DNA of 64,000 nt from an uncultured Flavobacteriaceae bacterium (GCA_947493175.1 CANLQD010000004.1:527007-591006); one strand, 5' to 3'. Shown: positions 18,244 to 27,820, counted from the stretch's first letter. Notes: generated from the sequence alone by a model not told the origin. Made by a program: numbers and translations.

Positions 18244-19485
18244 ATGAGGCTCAAGGCGCTGTTGTTTTTACTGTGTATCGTTACCGCTTGTGGGAACCGT
18301 CAGGAGCTACCTGTGGCCCCGATATTGGGATATGCCAGTTTAAAAACACCTCCCAAGGAGTACATCGCTGGCGAACCGATCGTATTGGAGTTTCAGGAAT
18401 CTGGTTTCGACCGTCCGTTACACCTATTATTGACCAATGCCTTTGGGAATGTGGTGTTGAAAGGCACGAAATCCAAAAAGTTCACCAACTACCATTTTCC
18501 CAAACCATTCTATAGGGTCGCCGGGAAATGCCGATGGAAACTTTTATACTGTGGTCGTACGATTAAAGAGGGTAGTTTGGATATACGACCTGATGTTTCC
18601 GTACAACCCGGTTTGGAGACTTATTTTGGCCCCCGTAGTTTAACGGCCGGGGATAGCGATTTTTCCATGCTGGTGGTAGTTCCTACCGACCAATACGACA
18701 ACCCCTTGCCCGACGGAACCATCACACGTGTGCGAGCGCAATTTCAAGATTCAATAACAGAGGTCGAGGTACCTACGACCGATTTTATAGCATGGAATAA
18801 TATCTTAAGCAGAAGGCAGGCCGGTCGTATATTGGTTGGGGCTTATTGCCAGGAAACCGATACCAAGGAGCTAACCACTATCGTAAACCCGGCATTATCG
18901 GAGGACTTCAAGATAGCAGTCGAGCGAAATCATGATTTTGCCGATGGCAATCAAATTGTTCGGTTTCATTCAGATATCATCAAAGACCCATATGGGAACA
19001 GCATCTCTGATGGAACCTTGGTCGAATTCATGATCACCGATTCAAAAGGGGGGCTCTTAAAAACGATGGGCACTACTGTGAATGGTATTGCAAAGGCGAG
19101 CATGTTGCACCCATCGCAAGCGGAGGATTGGAAGGTGACCGCATTTATTACCGGAGCCGCAAAAAGCAATACCCTGCGCGTATTGTTTAAACCCGCTATT
19201 TCGGATTTCTCGGTGAATTTCTCACCAGATTCCAGACACGTACACATAGGCCCCCTACAAAGTTTTATGGGCCAACAGGTACCCGATGGTATCATGGTAC
19301 GGCTTGATATCATGAACGCTGATGGAAAGCAACTTGAACAAAAGCGGGCCAGTTCGAAAAAAGGAACAACATCGTTCTATTTGCCAAAGACTTATTTCAC
19401 AGCGGGATCCTACAGGATTAAAGTATCGGTTGCAGGACTTGCAAAAACATTTCAAATACAGTTAGATGAACATGAAATTGAATAA
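18244..19485 (+). CDS. lipoprotein with repeated β-sandwich (Ig-like) domains
   Basis: 413 residues with a lipoprotein signal (LLFLLCIVTAC), one base after the previous stop. The mature part appears to hold about four β-sandwich units; two contain phrases like DNPLPDGTITRVRAQF and GNSISDGTLVEFMITD, typical of bacterial Ig-like/invasin-type repeats ('D..G.P..DGT.V.F'). No catalytic motif is visible. It probably forms a periplasmic or outer-membrane scaffold with the proteins encoded on either side. Its 3' end overlaps the start of the glycosidase gene by 20 bases. Confidence 0.7.
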   Translation: MRLKALLFLLCIVTACGNRQELPVAPILGYASLKTPPKEYIAGEPIVLEFQESGFDRPLHLLLTNAFGNVVLKGTKSKKFTNYHFPKPFYRVAGKCRWKLLYCGRTIKEGSLDIRPDVSVQPGLETYFGPRSLTAGDSDFSMLVVVPTDQYDNPLPDGTITRVRAQFQDSITEVEVPTTDFIAWNNILSRRQAGRILVGAYCQETDTKELTTIVNPALSEDFKIAVERNHDFADGNQIVRFHSDIIKDPYGNSISDGTLVEFMITDSKGGLLKTMGTTVNGIAKASMLHPSQAEDWKVTAFITGAAKSNTLRVLFKPAISDFSVNFSPDSRHVHIGPLQSFMGQQVPDGIMVRLDIMNADGKQLEQKRASSKKGTTSFYLPKTYFTAGSYRIKVSVAGLAKTFQIQLDEHEIE

Positions 19486-21004
19486 AACATTCTATCGAAT
19501 TTTCTTGATCGTGTCTTTCATCGGGGTCAATGCGTTAATTGTTTCGGGCATAAGTGCCGTATTATCCTATCTCAATAGTGGGGCCGATCGTACCTCCATG
19601 CTACATTTAGAAGTTGCCATGGAAGAGGTATACCTCCCTAAAATGGTTTGGAACGGTCTTGAAAACCCGGGTAGACCTATGGAGCAACAAACATTGAGCG
19701 AATTGGAGAAAGACTACATGAGTGCTTGGCATGTGCGCAATATCGCCTACATGAAGAACGACCCGTATGGGATTGAAGATTTTTATACCGATAGTGCTCG
19801 AGTGCGGCTATATGAGCAAATAGATTTAAACAAAAAAGGGGGAAATTGGTTCAAAAGCACCACGCTGGCACACCACCCGGAGTTGGATTTTTACAGTCAG
19901 GACGGTACGCTCGTAGTCTTGACCGACCGTGATGTAGAGCAGTACAAAGAAGTATATGAAAAAGAAACCTTGCTCTATCGGCAAAAAGATACGCTGAGTT
20001 ATCAGGTAATGTTACTCTTGGAAGATGGCTTTTGGCGTATACGGCACCTAAAAGCGCTGAACGAACCGGTAAAACTAACCTCCCAAAAAAGGTTCGATAG
20101 CGAAATCGATATGGGCTTTTTAAATAAGATAAAAGGGGTGAACTACTACCCGCAAGCCTCCCCTTGGGATACCTTTGGGAAAAAGTTCGATTCGGTCAAT
20201 ATTGAAAATGATTTTGAACGTATTCGTGAAATGGGGCTTAATACCATTCGGGTTTTCATACAATACGAAGATTTTGGGAAAGCAAACGTTCCCTTTAAAA
20301 AGCTACTCTTACTTCAAAAAATGTTGGATTTGGCGGCTAAAAATAAATTGAAGGTAATGGTAACGCTGTTCGACTTTTACGGGGACTATGATATTACGAA
20401 CTGGACATTGACACAAAGGCATGCCGAGGCTATTGTCGAGGCGGTGAAAGATCATCCAGCATTGCTTGCGTGGGATATCAAGAACGAGCCAGACCTGGAT
20501 TTTGATTCACGCGGACGGGAACGGGTATTGTCGTGGTTGGGTATGATGTTGGAAAAGGTAAAGCAGTGGGACCCCGTGCATCCCGTAACGGTTGGCTGGT
20601 CGAGTCCGGAAGCAGGTAAGGAGCTCTCCGCGAAGGTCGATTTTGTTTCTTTTCATTACTACAGGAAGCCCGAAGAGTTTTTACAGGCTTACAACCAATT
20701 AAGAGAAGCAGTTCCCGGAAAAACACTGGTATTGCAGGAATACGGGTTCTCGAGCTATAGTGGCATTTGGAATGCCTTTAGAGGTGGTGAAGAAGAGCAA
20801 GCGGTGTACTACGCAACGATGCAGGCCAGTCTCGAGCAAAATGAAATACCCTTTCTTTTTTGGGGGCTTCACGATTTTAAAAAGATTCCGACATCGGTGG
20901 TCGGCCGTTTACCATGGCGTAAAGAGCGGCAAAAATATTTTGGAGTCTTTACGCAGCATGGAACGACAAAACCTGCCTATTCCTATTTATCGGTCAAAGA
21001 ATAA
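19466..21004 (+). CDS. membrane-anchored GH5-like glycoside hydrolase with N-terminal NTF2-like domain
   Basis: 512 residues: an N-terminal membrane anchor (about 10-35), an NTF2/IMS-like domain (about 80-205, LEKDYMSAWHVRN ... DGFWRIRHLKAL), then a (β/α)8 barrel. The acid/base Glu341 in KNEPD and the nucleophile Glu425 in LQEYGFS are in the right places for clan GH-A, family GH5-like. Start ATG at 19466, with a second in-frame ATG six bases on. It overlaps the lipoprotein gene by 20 bases, so it is translationally coupled. Periplasmic glycosidases accompany many polysaccharide secretion systems (BcsZ, PslG, PelA); an analogous trimming role is inferred. Confidence 0.8.
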   Translation: MNMKLNKTFYRIFLIVSFIGVNALIVSGISAVLSYLNSGADRTSMLHLEVAMEEVYLPKMVWNGLENPGRPMEQQTLSELEKDYMSAWHVRNIAYMKNDPYGIEDFYTDSARVRLYEQIDLNKKGGNWFKSTTLAHHPELDFYSQDGTLVVLTDRDVEQYKEVYEKETLLYRQKDTLSYQVMLLLEDGFWRIRHLKALNEPVKLTSQKRFDSEIDMGFLNKIKGVNYYPQASPWDTFGKKFDSVNIENDFERIREMGLNTIRVFIQYEDFGKANVPFKKLLLLQKMLDLAAKNKLKVMVTLFDFYGDYDITNWTLTQRHAEAIVEAVKDHPALLAWDIKNEPDLDFDSRGRERVLSWLGMMLEKVKQWDPVHPVTVGWSSPEAGKELSAKVDFVSFHYYRKPEEFLQAYNQLREAVPGKTLVLQEYGFSSYSGIWNAFRGGEEEQAVYYATMQASLEQNEIPFLFWGLHDFKKIPTSVVGRLPWRKERQKYFGVFTQHGTTKPAYSYLSVKE

Positions 21005-21222
21005 CTTTGACAGACACGCTTGGATCTTGTTTTAATCAGTGAAACCATATCGAGTCTTGGGATAGAAAAACTGTATTTGCGGGCTGTTAAAAATAGCTGG
21101 TCAAATCCCAACGTTTACAGTCAGGGCTTGCCCTAGGGAGTTTACTTTAAGAGGTGAAGGTAATGGGGAGGACCATCTAAGGCGCCTCTAATCTTTCCAA
21201 GATCGGGGGGTATGTTCTTTTA

Positions 21223-21237
21223 CTCGATAATCGAGAT
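21223..21237. repeat. palindromic repeat, copy 1
   Basis: CTCGATAATCGAGAT, with arms CTCGAT/ATCGAG around one base. An identical 15-mer, with similar flanks (CTTTT before, AATG after), occurs at 43979-43993. Probably a dispersed intergenic element or a regulator site. Confidence 0.6.
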
Positions 21238-21462
21238 TTGAATGCTCCGACGCTTGCGTCGAAATCAAAATTGAATTTCCTATGAATGCCTCGTAGGCTT
21301 GTCACGCCTTCACGTAGCCGTTTTTGGTGGACGAAGGCCCCAAGGTTCTTTACTTATGTGCTTCGTATGATGCAAATCTGGCCTACAGTCTTCGTAAAAA
21401 CTTCCTTTTGTAAGTATGGTACAACTTGGTCTATAGAAGGTTGTCTTTACTTTTTTCCACAA

Positions 21463-21498
21463 AAAAAAGGAACGGTGTATGGAAACCGCTCCCTTTTT
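21463..21498. terminator. bidirectional terminator between convergent genes
   Basis: An A-rich left arm with GG..CGGT pairs with ACCG..CC and a following T-run; the loop is 8 bases. The A-run on one side and T-run on the other let it serve both strands. Confidence 0.6.
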
Positions 21499-21519
21499 GA
21501 AACTAACCAAAATACGTCA

Positions 21520-22752
21520 TTAGGCGGTCTCCAATTTCTTGGCGACCTTAGGAACGTTCAAATCGAAATTATTGTTTTTTGCGAATTGAATAGCTTTAAA
21601 GAATTCTATATACCTTTTGGTGATATCGGACATGGGAAGCGAGCAAGCGGCGCGGTAGTTTATTTTTCCCAAATGCACCCGGTAAGGTTCGTTGCATATT
21701 ATTTTTTGAATCGCGTCTGCCAAGGAGGCGGCGTTCTCGGGTTCGAAGAACTCACCCTTATAGCCTTCTTCCCTCACCAGAATACTAAGGTCTCCCAAAT
21801 CGGGAAGTGCCACGGCGTTTCCATAGCTCCCTGCTTGGTGTAAAACACCGGAGCTTCCAGTGGTAGAGGTGTAGGGGAAAACAGTAACGGCACTATCACC
21901 AAAAATTTGGGGTACTTCTTCCTCGGCTACATAGCCCGTAAAACGTAGTTTTTCTACATGGGCATATTTTTTGGCTACTGCATCTAGGTAACCTGGTGTA
22001 TTTGGGCTGTCGGTACCGGCGATTACAATTTCGATATCCTCCTGTGATCTTTTTCTAATCAGTTCCACGGCTTCGATAAGCACTTCCACTTTCTTATAGG
22101 TGCCGAATTTTCCAAAAGCCATTACCTGTTTGGGTCCTTCCGGAAGTTGATAGTTTGGCTCAGGCGGCGTTTCAAACGCCCCATGGGGTATCAAGGCAAT
22201 ATTTCTGGCCTTGTATTTTTTTTCCAATATACCTACATATTTGCTGATGGTGACAGCTAGGACATCTGAAGAAAGTACAAACCTCGTGAGGGTACTACCG
22301 ATAAAGTTGTACGCACGTTGCAGAAGCTTGTTTTTGGTAAAACCGGCATTTTCCAGATCTACTTGTTCAAGTATGTTGTGTAAAAGAGAAATGGTAGGAA
22401 TACTCCTTAGCTTACAAATCCAAGGTAACAGCAGTCCTAGTGCCGCAGGTATTTTTTTATCGCCGAATTTCAGAAATTGTAGGTTGAATAGTACTGCGTC
22501 GGGTTTCGTCTTGGTAAGTGCGCTGTTAATACGAAAGAGGTTCGCGTAATTGTTAAAATCCCAACACGCTTCTACGGTTATTTTGCATCCATTTTCCGTA
22601 AAGTCCAAGTCTTTTTCACCGACTGTTCTATCACATATTAAAATAATCTCGGTTACATCCTTTTGCAACCGAAAGTGTTTTACCAGATGGTAACCGTATT
22701 CGGTCAGGGTTACTTTGCTGGGGGGGTATGCAGTTACGATGGCTAGTCTCAT
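21520..22752 (-). CDS. GT4-family glycosyltransferase
   Basis: 410 residues with a GT-B fold: N-terminal AIVTAYPPSKVTLTEYG, central linker HGAFETPP, then AFGKFGTYKKVEVLIEAV, the usual start of the C-terminal donor-binding domain, and VFPYTSTTGSSGVLHQAGSYG, the position of the E-x7-E-type donor motif (degenerate here). It is cytoplasmic and likely acts on a lipid-linked sugar chain. It lies 24 bases after the flippase gene in the same orientation, so the pair assembles and exports one repeat unit. Donor and acceptor are unknown. Confidence 0.88.
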   Translation of the reverse strand: MRLAIVTAYPPSKVTLTEYGYHLVKHFRLQKDVTEIILICDRTVGEKDLDFTENGCKITVEACWDFNNYANLFRINSALTKTKPDAVLFNLQFLKFGDKKIPAALGLLLPWICKLRSIPTISLLHNILEQVDLENAGFTKNKLLQRAYNFIGSTLTRFVLSSDVLAVTISKYVGILEKKYKARNIALIPHGAFETPPEPNYQLPEGPKQVMAFGKFGTYKKVEVLIEAVELIRKRSQEDIEIVIAGTDSPNTPGYLDAVAKKYAHVEKLRFTGYVAEEEVPQIFGDSAVTVFPYTSTTGSSGVLHQAGSYGNAVALPDLGDLSILVREEGYKGEFFEPENAASLADAIQKIICNEPYRVHLGKINYRAACSLPMSDITKRYIEFFKAIQFAKNNNFDLNVPKVAKKLETA

Positions 22753-22776
22753 GGTTTAGATTTAATGGTTCGTTTA

Positions 22777-24027
22777 TTAAATGTTTTCAAGGGTTTTTGT
22801 TTTTTTAGTCAAAAAGTAGCCTAGTTGTGCGGTCAACAACACCAACATGGCAATGATTTGCATTTGCACAACGGTTTCCAGACTATCGTGGAACCATGCG
22901 ACCAATGCTATCTGCGAGATTCCCAATAGCCCTGATAGTACCACCGGTACATATTGGTCTAGCGATAAAAAGTAGTACGCAAAGATATTCGATACGGCAA
23001 AGAGCGAAGTCGCAAGGGCATACTGCCATAACAGACCGGCCATTGAAACATAGTCTTGCCCAAACATTAAGGTGATAATCAGTTCTGGAAAAAGGGAACA
23101 GACGAGTACAATGCATAGAGATAGCCCCCCAACGTAAGAAACATATTTTAAAAGAACCGGGGCGGTGGCTTTTCCTTCTTTTTGTTTCTCAACAACCTTG
23201 GGTAATAGCAACATCACGAACATCCAAGCTGCGAAATAGACCACCCTCCCGATCAAAGCCAAGGAAGCATATAGTCCTGCATTGGTAGCGTCAAAATAAT
23301 GTTTTACCAACAATACGTCGCTATTGTTGATAATGATCTGTGTAAGTTCATACCCCGCCGTTAGTAACATGAAATTGGAAACCTGTTTGGTGTTACTGGC
23401 TTTTAAGGGTTCCACCGTTTTCAGTGATACCCCTTTTGTGGCCGATGGAAATAGACCAAAAAGAAATGATACAAAGATGCCAATGGCTACCAGGGTGCCT
23501 GGCTCCCATGGCAAGAGGTAAAGTAATACCAAGGTCAGTAATAACCGACTCCACATTTCTGATTGGTAGGTAAGCGATAGATTTTTAAATTCCTGTTTTC
23601 CCTGAAAAGTACCGCGATTCACACTCATGAAGAGATACAAGGGAATTCCCAAGGCGAATATGATAAACATCCACTGACTTTCGGTGTGGAACACCCGCTG
23701 CATATTGCCTGAGAAAAGTATAACTACCATGGCGACCAAAAGACCAAAGAGAACTGCTTTTTTGTACATGCCGGTTCGAAAAGTTTCCCATTGATCACCT
23801 TTGAAAAGGATGGAAAATTTGGCACCGGTAAGTTGAAAGGTCATGCCAACAAAGGATACTGCCAACAATAAGGTAATCAACAGTGCAGCCTCGGCAAATG
23901 CGGCCGGACCCAATAAACGGCCCAACAGCAGGTTATAGAGGTAGTTGCCTCCGTTCACGACAATAACACTGCCCATGAACAATTGTTCGGGAGATACCCT
24001 TTGTAAGTTAATTCGGAGTAGGTTCAT
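22777..24027 (-). CDS. Wzx-type polysaccharide flippase (MATE/PST family)
   Basis: 416 residues, about 12 membrane segments, starting MNLLRINLQRVSPEQLFMGS, followed by NYLYNLLLGRLLGPAAFA, the typical opening of PST exporters. It would flip a lipid-linked oligosaccharide across the inner membrane. It is preceded by a STAS-protein gene (10 bases) and followed by GT4 (24 bases), so the three form one operon. A true Wzy polymerase is not obvious in the window; the large membrane protein at 15156-18242 may replace it. Confidence 0.85.
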   Translation of the reverse strand: MNLLRINLQRVSPEQLFMGSVIVVNGGNYLYNLLLGRLLGPAAFAEAALLITLLLAVSFVGMTFQLTGAKFSILFKGDQWETFRTGMYKKAVLFGLLVAMVVILFSGNMQRVFHTESQWMFIIFALGIPLYLFMSVNRGTFQGKQEFKNLSLTYQSEMWSRLLLTLVLLYLLPWEPGTLVAIGIFVSFLFGLFPSATKGVSLKTVEPLKASNTKQVSNFMLLTAGYELTQIIINNSDVLLVKHYFDATNAGLYASLALIGRVVYFAAWMFVMLLLPKVVEKQKEGKATAPVLLKYVSYVGGLSLCIVLVCSLFPELIITLMFGQDYVSMAGLLWQYALATSLFAVSNIFAYYFLSLDQYVPVVLSGLLGISQIALVAWFHDSLETVVQMQIIAMLVLLTAQLGYFLTKKTKTLENI

Positions 24028-24037
24028 TTTAAGTCGT

Positions 24038-24343
24038 TCAAATTCGGTCTGGACTAAGGATATAGTAGGTTTTGGTTTTTGTCATTACCGGTGAAATCGC
24101 TTTGTTCTCCTGACCGATAATAATCAAGGCCTGATTACTGCGTGCCGCAGATTGATAAAGTTGTTGTAAGCGATAGGTGGCACCTTCATCAATGTGATGA
24201 ACCCGTTCCAGATTAAGAATAACACGGTCGTCTTTCATGGGCATAACCCGTTCCATATGCCGATACAATATGTTAGCGTTGCTAGTGTTCAACTCCCCTG
24301 TGACGGAGTAAGTTCCCAATACTTCTGTAATTTGTAAGGCCAT
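24038..24343 (-). CDS. single-domain STAS protein
   Basis: 101 residues with the STAS pattern: ITEVLGTYSVTGELNTSNA, DRVILNLERVHHID, and a final ALIIIGQ segment. In anti-anti-sigma proteins the loop after the third strand holds a phosphorylatable Ser/Thr (D-S/T-x-G); here the loop reads HIDEGATYRL, so the usual site is changed to Glu-Gly-Ala-Thr. It heads the flippase-GT4 operon. SypA of the Vibrio fischeri syp polysaccharide locus is a known STAS regulator of biofilm; a similar role here is an analogy only. Confidence 0.75.
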   Translation of the reverse strand: MALQITEVLGTYSVTGELNTSNANILYRHMERVMPMKDDRVILNLERVHHIDEGATYRLQQLYQSAARSNQALIIIGQENKAISPVMTKTKTYYILSPDRI

Positions 24344-24978
24344 AGTAAAAAAGTTTTAGAGTTTAAAAGTCCTTTGACATAGGACTAGGTATTAAACGTA
24401 AATTCTATAATTTATTGTAGGAAAAGTACTATATTCGATAAATAGTAACTGGTGAGCGCCTATATTTCCTTATATTTTGTTGTATTCCAATTTGGTTTTT
24501 GCCTTTCTCCATATTATTGATACCAATCATGGGTTTTTTGGTTTTAACCAGTAAATGAGATAATTCTTTCGGCATTCCCATTGTAGAATGACCCGATCGA
24601 AATCGATAACCTAAGGTTGTTATAAACATGGTTTGGTTGTTTTCCAAGCCTTGGAATAATAGATACTACGGTTCGGATCATGATAACGATACGATGGGTG
24701 CTCATTTGCTCTGCTATGTAATAAAAATAGACCATGCCGGCTATTTATGTCATTGAGGATTTTGATTGTGAGGTCTATATGTGGTATTCGTAGCTTAAAT
24801 ATCTGGCAATCTGCTTCTCTTTTAAGCTTGCTGTAGACGGTTGGTCATTTGCTATAGGCGAAAGGTCATTTTCGCACTTCCGGTTTGTTTTGACCCTAGG
24901 TATTTTTATATCATGCTTTCCGCACTAATAAATAGGTAATTTATGCGTTGTATAGATGTAGTATAAATCTTACCAAAT
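24344..24978. other. 635-bp divergent intergenic region
   Basis: Separates the STAS-flippase-GT4 operon (minus) from the TPR-barrel gene (plus). It contains the 21-bp repeats at 24832-24873 and, 27 bases after them, TATTTTTA (24901-24908), close to TAnnTTTG. The short open frames on the minus strand (24429-24735) have no gene-like features. The remainder is AT-rich with nothing I recognise. Confidence 0.6.
24832..24873 (+). promoter_or_regulatory. two 21-bp-period direct repeats, LytTR operator-like (site A)
   Basis: Unit 1 begins TGTAGACGGTTGGTCATTTG and unit 2 TATAGGCGAAAGGTCATTTT; GGTCATTT is identical in both at exactly 21 bases apart. A -7-like TATTTTTA starts 27 bases after the second unit, an activator-like geometry. 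The target is the TPR-barrel gene at 24979. Confidence 0.65.
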
Positions 24979-27042
24979 ATGTATTATAGAAAAATTTGCC
25001 TTTGCTTGTTTTATTTTATGGCTTTTTCAGTAGTGGCCCAGAACAGTATGGAAGCCGGTTTTCGTTTTTTGGAAAAGGGAAGTTTTGAAAAGGCCGAAGC
25101 CTTTTTTGATGATTACCTGCAATCAGATCCCGATAACAAAACAGCGCTCATTTGCTATGGAAGGGCGGTGGGTCTGAGCGGAAATCCACAAAAGGCGACC
25201 GATTTGTTTGCCGGACTCCTCGAAACCTACCCAAAAGATTTTGAAGTACAAATCAATTACAATGAATCCTTTTTATGGGATAAGAAATATGAAGATGCCA
25301 AACCTTTGTATAAGGAGTTGGTGGCACGATACCCTGATAACTTTGGGGCGGTGCTGGGATATGCAAATACCCTGAGCAACTTAAAAGAGTATAAAAGAGC
25401 CTTGGAATGGGTCGAAAAGGCATTAACCTTGCAACCCGGTAATGAGAGTGCCAAGGTGTCGAAAAAGTATATGCACCTTGGTTATGCGAATACTTTTGTG
25501 AACAATCAGGAATATGCCCGGGGAAAGGAATTGCTAAAAAAGGTCTTTGTCGATTTTCCAGAAGACCGCGATGCCTTGTTGAATTTGGCCAATGTTTATT
25601 TGATTACCAAAGAAGTAGATAGTGCCAAAGCTACGTACAAGCGCTTTGCGACATCTCCAAAAGATTCGATTACCGCTTTGAACGGTATTGCGCTGGCCGA
25701 ACATATCGGAGAGTCTGAAAAAGAGGCTTTGCGTGTCGCAAAGCAGGCCAAGAAAAATGTAAGGGATTTGGAAGATCTAGAACTTACCGAAAGAACCTAT
25801 GACCGGTATGTACAGGCGTTGATCTGGAATCGGAAATTTGGTGAAGCGCGCAGACAAATAGATAGTTTGGCCGGCGCCCATCCCAATCGCAACTGGGTAT
25901 TGGCTTTGAAAGCGACCCTGGGCATGTACACGGGGGATTTTAAAACCAGCCTAACAAGTTACGATACTATCTTAGTGAACGATAGTACCTCTTTCGATGG
26001 TAATTTGGGAAAAGCGAATGCCTTGTTCGCATCTGACCGAACCGTTGCGGCCTACCAAGCGGCCTTTAAAACATTGGAAATTTATGAGAACCAAAAAGAT
26101 GCGCTCAGTTTTATCGAAAAATTAAACGTGTTACATACGCCCATAATAGAAGAGCAAGCAGCCTATACTTTTGATAATGGTGATAACGTTGCCTTTTCTA
26201 CCAATACTACCGTAGCGGTTCCCCTTTCTGCCAAGTTTCGCACTACGGTTTCCTATCAATACCGTAACACCGAGAACACCGTGACTTTGAACAAAGCGAA
26301 TTCACATGTGTTCTTGGCCGGGTTTCAATACAAACCGTTTCCAAATACCCAGCTGAAAACGATTGTGGGATTAAACAATTCCCGCTTTATGACCGAAGCA
26401 TATACACAGCCCGTTTTTGATACCAAATTGGCCCTGAAACCATACAAACTGCAAAATCTGGAACTAGGTTACCAACGAGAAGTACAAAGTTTCAATGCCG
26501 ACCTGATCGAGCGGGAAATCGTAATGAATCATTACGGACTCAACTACAATCTTGGAACCAACTTTAATTTGGGATGGTATACGCAATTGATGCATACGCA
26601 ACAAACCGATAGCAATACCCGCAACCTCTTGTTTACCTCATTGTACTATAACTTGTTTCGCAAACCGGCCTTAAAGATGGGGGTGAACTATCAATACATC
26701 AGTTTTGCGCAGCAAGTACCTACCATTTACTTTAGCCCTGAGCAATACCAAGCATATGAGCTTTTTGCCGACTTTCGTGGTGCGTTCTCAGAAAAAACCA
26801 ATTTTTGGGCAAGTGCCGCCACGGGATTGCAACAAGTAGAGGAAGATCCGCAAACGACCATTTTTCGAGCTGAGGCCGGATTAAAGCACCAATTTGGGAA
26901 GCGCTTGAGCGGGAACCTCTATGGTAAATATAGCAATATCGCCTCGGCCACCGCAGCCGGTTTTGAGTTTACCGAGTTGGGGCTTAAAATAAAGTGGTTG
27001 TTGGCAAAGAGGCCTTTGTTTTATGAGAAGATTGAAAAATAA
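24979..27042 (+). CDS. TPR plus outer-membrane β-barrel protein (PgaA/BcsC/YaiO-like)
   Basis: 687 residues with a signal peptide (CLCLFYFMAFSVVAQ). Residues ~25-390 are TPR-type helical repeats (AEAFFDDYLQSDPDNKTAL, ALEWVEKALTLQPGNESA). Residues ~400-675 are amphipathic β-strands of a YaiO-like barrel, ending GFEFTELGLKIKW. TPR plus barrel in one chain is the design of PgaA and BcsC, which export polysaccharide through the outer membrane. Placed within a cluster of GTs, flippase and glycosidase, it is probably the export pore. Its promoter region carries site A. Confidence 0.8.
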   Translation: MYYRKICLCLFYFMAFSVVAQNSMEAGFRFLEKGSFEKAEAFFDDYLQSDPDNKTALICYGRAVGLSGNPQKATDLFAGLLETYPKDFEVQINYNESFLWDKKYEDAKPLYKELVARYPDNFGAVLGYANTLSNLKEYKRALEWVEKALTLQPGNESAKVSKKYMHLGYANTFVNNQEYARGKELLKKVFVDFPEDRDALLNLANVYLITKEVDSAKATYKRFATSPKDSITALNGIALAEHIGESEKEALRVAKQAKKNVRDLEDLELTERTYDRYVQALIWNRKFGEARRQIDSLAGAHPNRNWVLALKATLGMYTGDFKTSLTSYDTILVNDSTSFDGNLGKANALFASDRTVAAYQAAFKTLEIYENQKDALSFIEKLNVLHTPIIEEQAAYTFDNGDNVAFSTNTTVAVPLSAKFRTTVSYQYRNTENTVTLNKANSHVFLAGFQYKPFPNTQLKTIVGLNNSRFMTEAYTQPVFDTKLALKPYKLQNLELGYQREVQSFNADLIEREIVMNHYGLNYNLGTNFNLGWYTQLMHTQQTDSNTRNLLFTSLYYNLFRKPALKMGVNYQYISFAQQVPTIYFSPEQYQAYELFADFRGAFSEKTNFWASAATGLQQVEEDPQTTIFRAEAGLKHQFGKRLSGNLYGKYSNIASATAAGFEFTELGLKIKWLLAKRPLFYEKIEK

Positions 27043-27250
27043 ATCATATAGCCCATTAAGAATAAATTGCTTCATCGTACTACATATTTCCTTCGCGGTA
27101 TCCTATATTGGTCATCTTTTTAACAGCATACAGCTAGATTTAAACAAAAACGCAAATACCTATAGCTTTGTAAAAGTTGGGCCTAACACCGATAACCGTA
27201 ATCGCTTCAACCTCTTCATAACAAAAGAGTTATCTAAGAATAAAACCAAA

Positions 27251-27280
27251 AGAATGGCCCCACTAACGTGGGGCCATTCT
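27251..27280 (-). terminator. strong hairpin terminator (distal of a pair)
   Basis: A 13-bp perfect stem, AGAATGGCCCCAC, with loop TAAC. On the minus strand it is followed by TTTGGTTTTATTC; on the plus strand no T-run follows, so it works leftwards. Confidence 0.75.
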
Positions 27281-27300
27281 CAAAGAAACCTAAAAAAGAA

Positions 27301-27331
27301 GCTCCCCCGAACCCAAATATAAAGGGGGAGC
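27301..27331 (-). terminator. hairpin terminator (proximal of a pair)
   Basis: Stem GCTCCCCC/GGGGGAGC with a 15-base loop; on the minus strand TTCTTTTTTAGG follows directly. Together with the hairpin 20 bases on it makes a double terminator. Confidence 0.65.
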
Positions 27332-27565
27332 GATCTTGGGGGAATTGCCTACATGTTTTGCAACAAGGTTACGCTATAGTTGATACAAAAAGATTGTGAA
27401 ACACATTCATAGGCTCGTTGTCATCCCCGACATTACAAAGCCTATTTACAACTACATGGGCTTGTCTTTGTTCCACAATCAAAACAGTTTTAATGGTATT
27501 GATAAACGCTGTTTTGTAAAGTGCTATGTTCGGTCAACGGTAATTCCAAGTGTTGTGAAGCAATC

Positions 27566-27586
27566 AGTAGACCGTTGGTTGTTACT
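27566..27586 (+). promoter_or_regulatory. single LytTR-like motif copy (site D)
   Basis: AGTAGACCGTTGGTTGTTAC resembles the first unit of site A (TGTAGACGGTTGGTC). No good second copy lies 21 bases away on either side, so this may be chance or a weak half-site. Confidence 0.3.
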
Positions 27587-27820
27587 TTTTAACCCTAGGA
27601 GTACTGATTTATAATACGCCTATCAAGGATAAAAAAGTACATATCATTACCGAGGTTAATACGCTCATGAGTCCGGTAATCAAAGTTCGTAAGGTGTTGT
27701 TCAATAAAAAGGAAGCTTTCATAACAATAGTATTTAGAGTTGATATTATTTTTAGAGTCACTCCAAATATACTGGGGATTGTTGCCGGAATCTGGGCAAG
27801 TACGGTCGGTAACGTATTAC

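Larger units (their letters stand above)
21005..21519. other. 515-bp convergent intergenic region
   Basis: Lies between the ends of the glycosidase gene and the GT4 gene. It contains a CTCGATAATCGAG palindrome (21223), a CGACGC-TT-GCGTCG hairpin (21248-21261) and a terminator (21463-21498). No convincing gene; the plus-strand open frame from 21286 mostly shadows the GT4 gene. Confidence 0.6.

Noticed and set aside
21286..21843. 185-residue plus-strand open frame
   Set aside because: More than half overlaps the 3' end of the GT4 gene on the other strand, and the rest spans the convergent terminator; the translation has no gene-like character.
24429..24735. Overlapping short minus-strand frames upstream of the STAS gene
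   Set aside because: No start signal, and the composition is that of AT-rich intergenic DNA.
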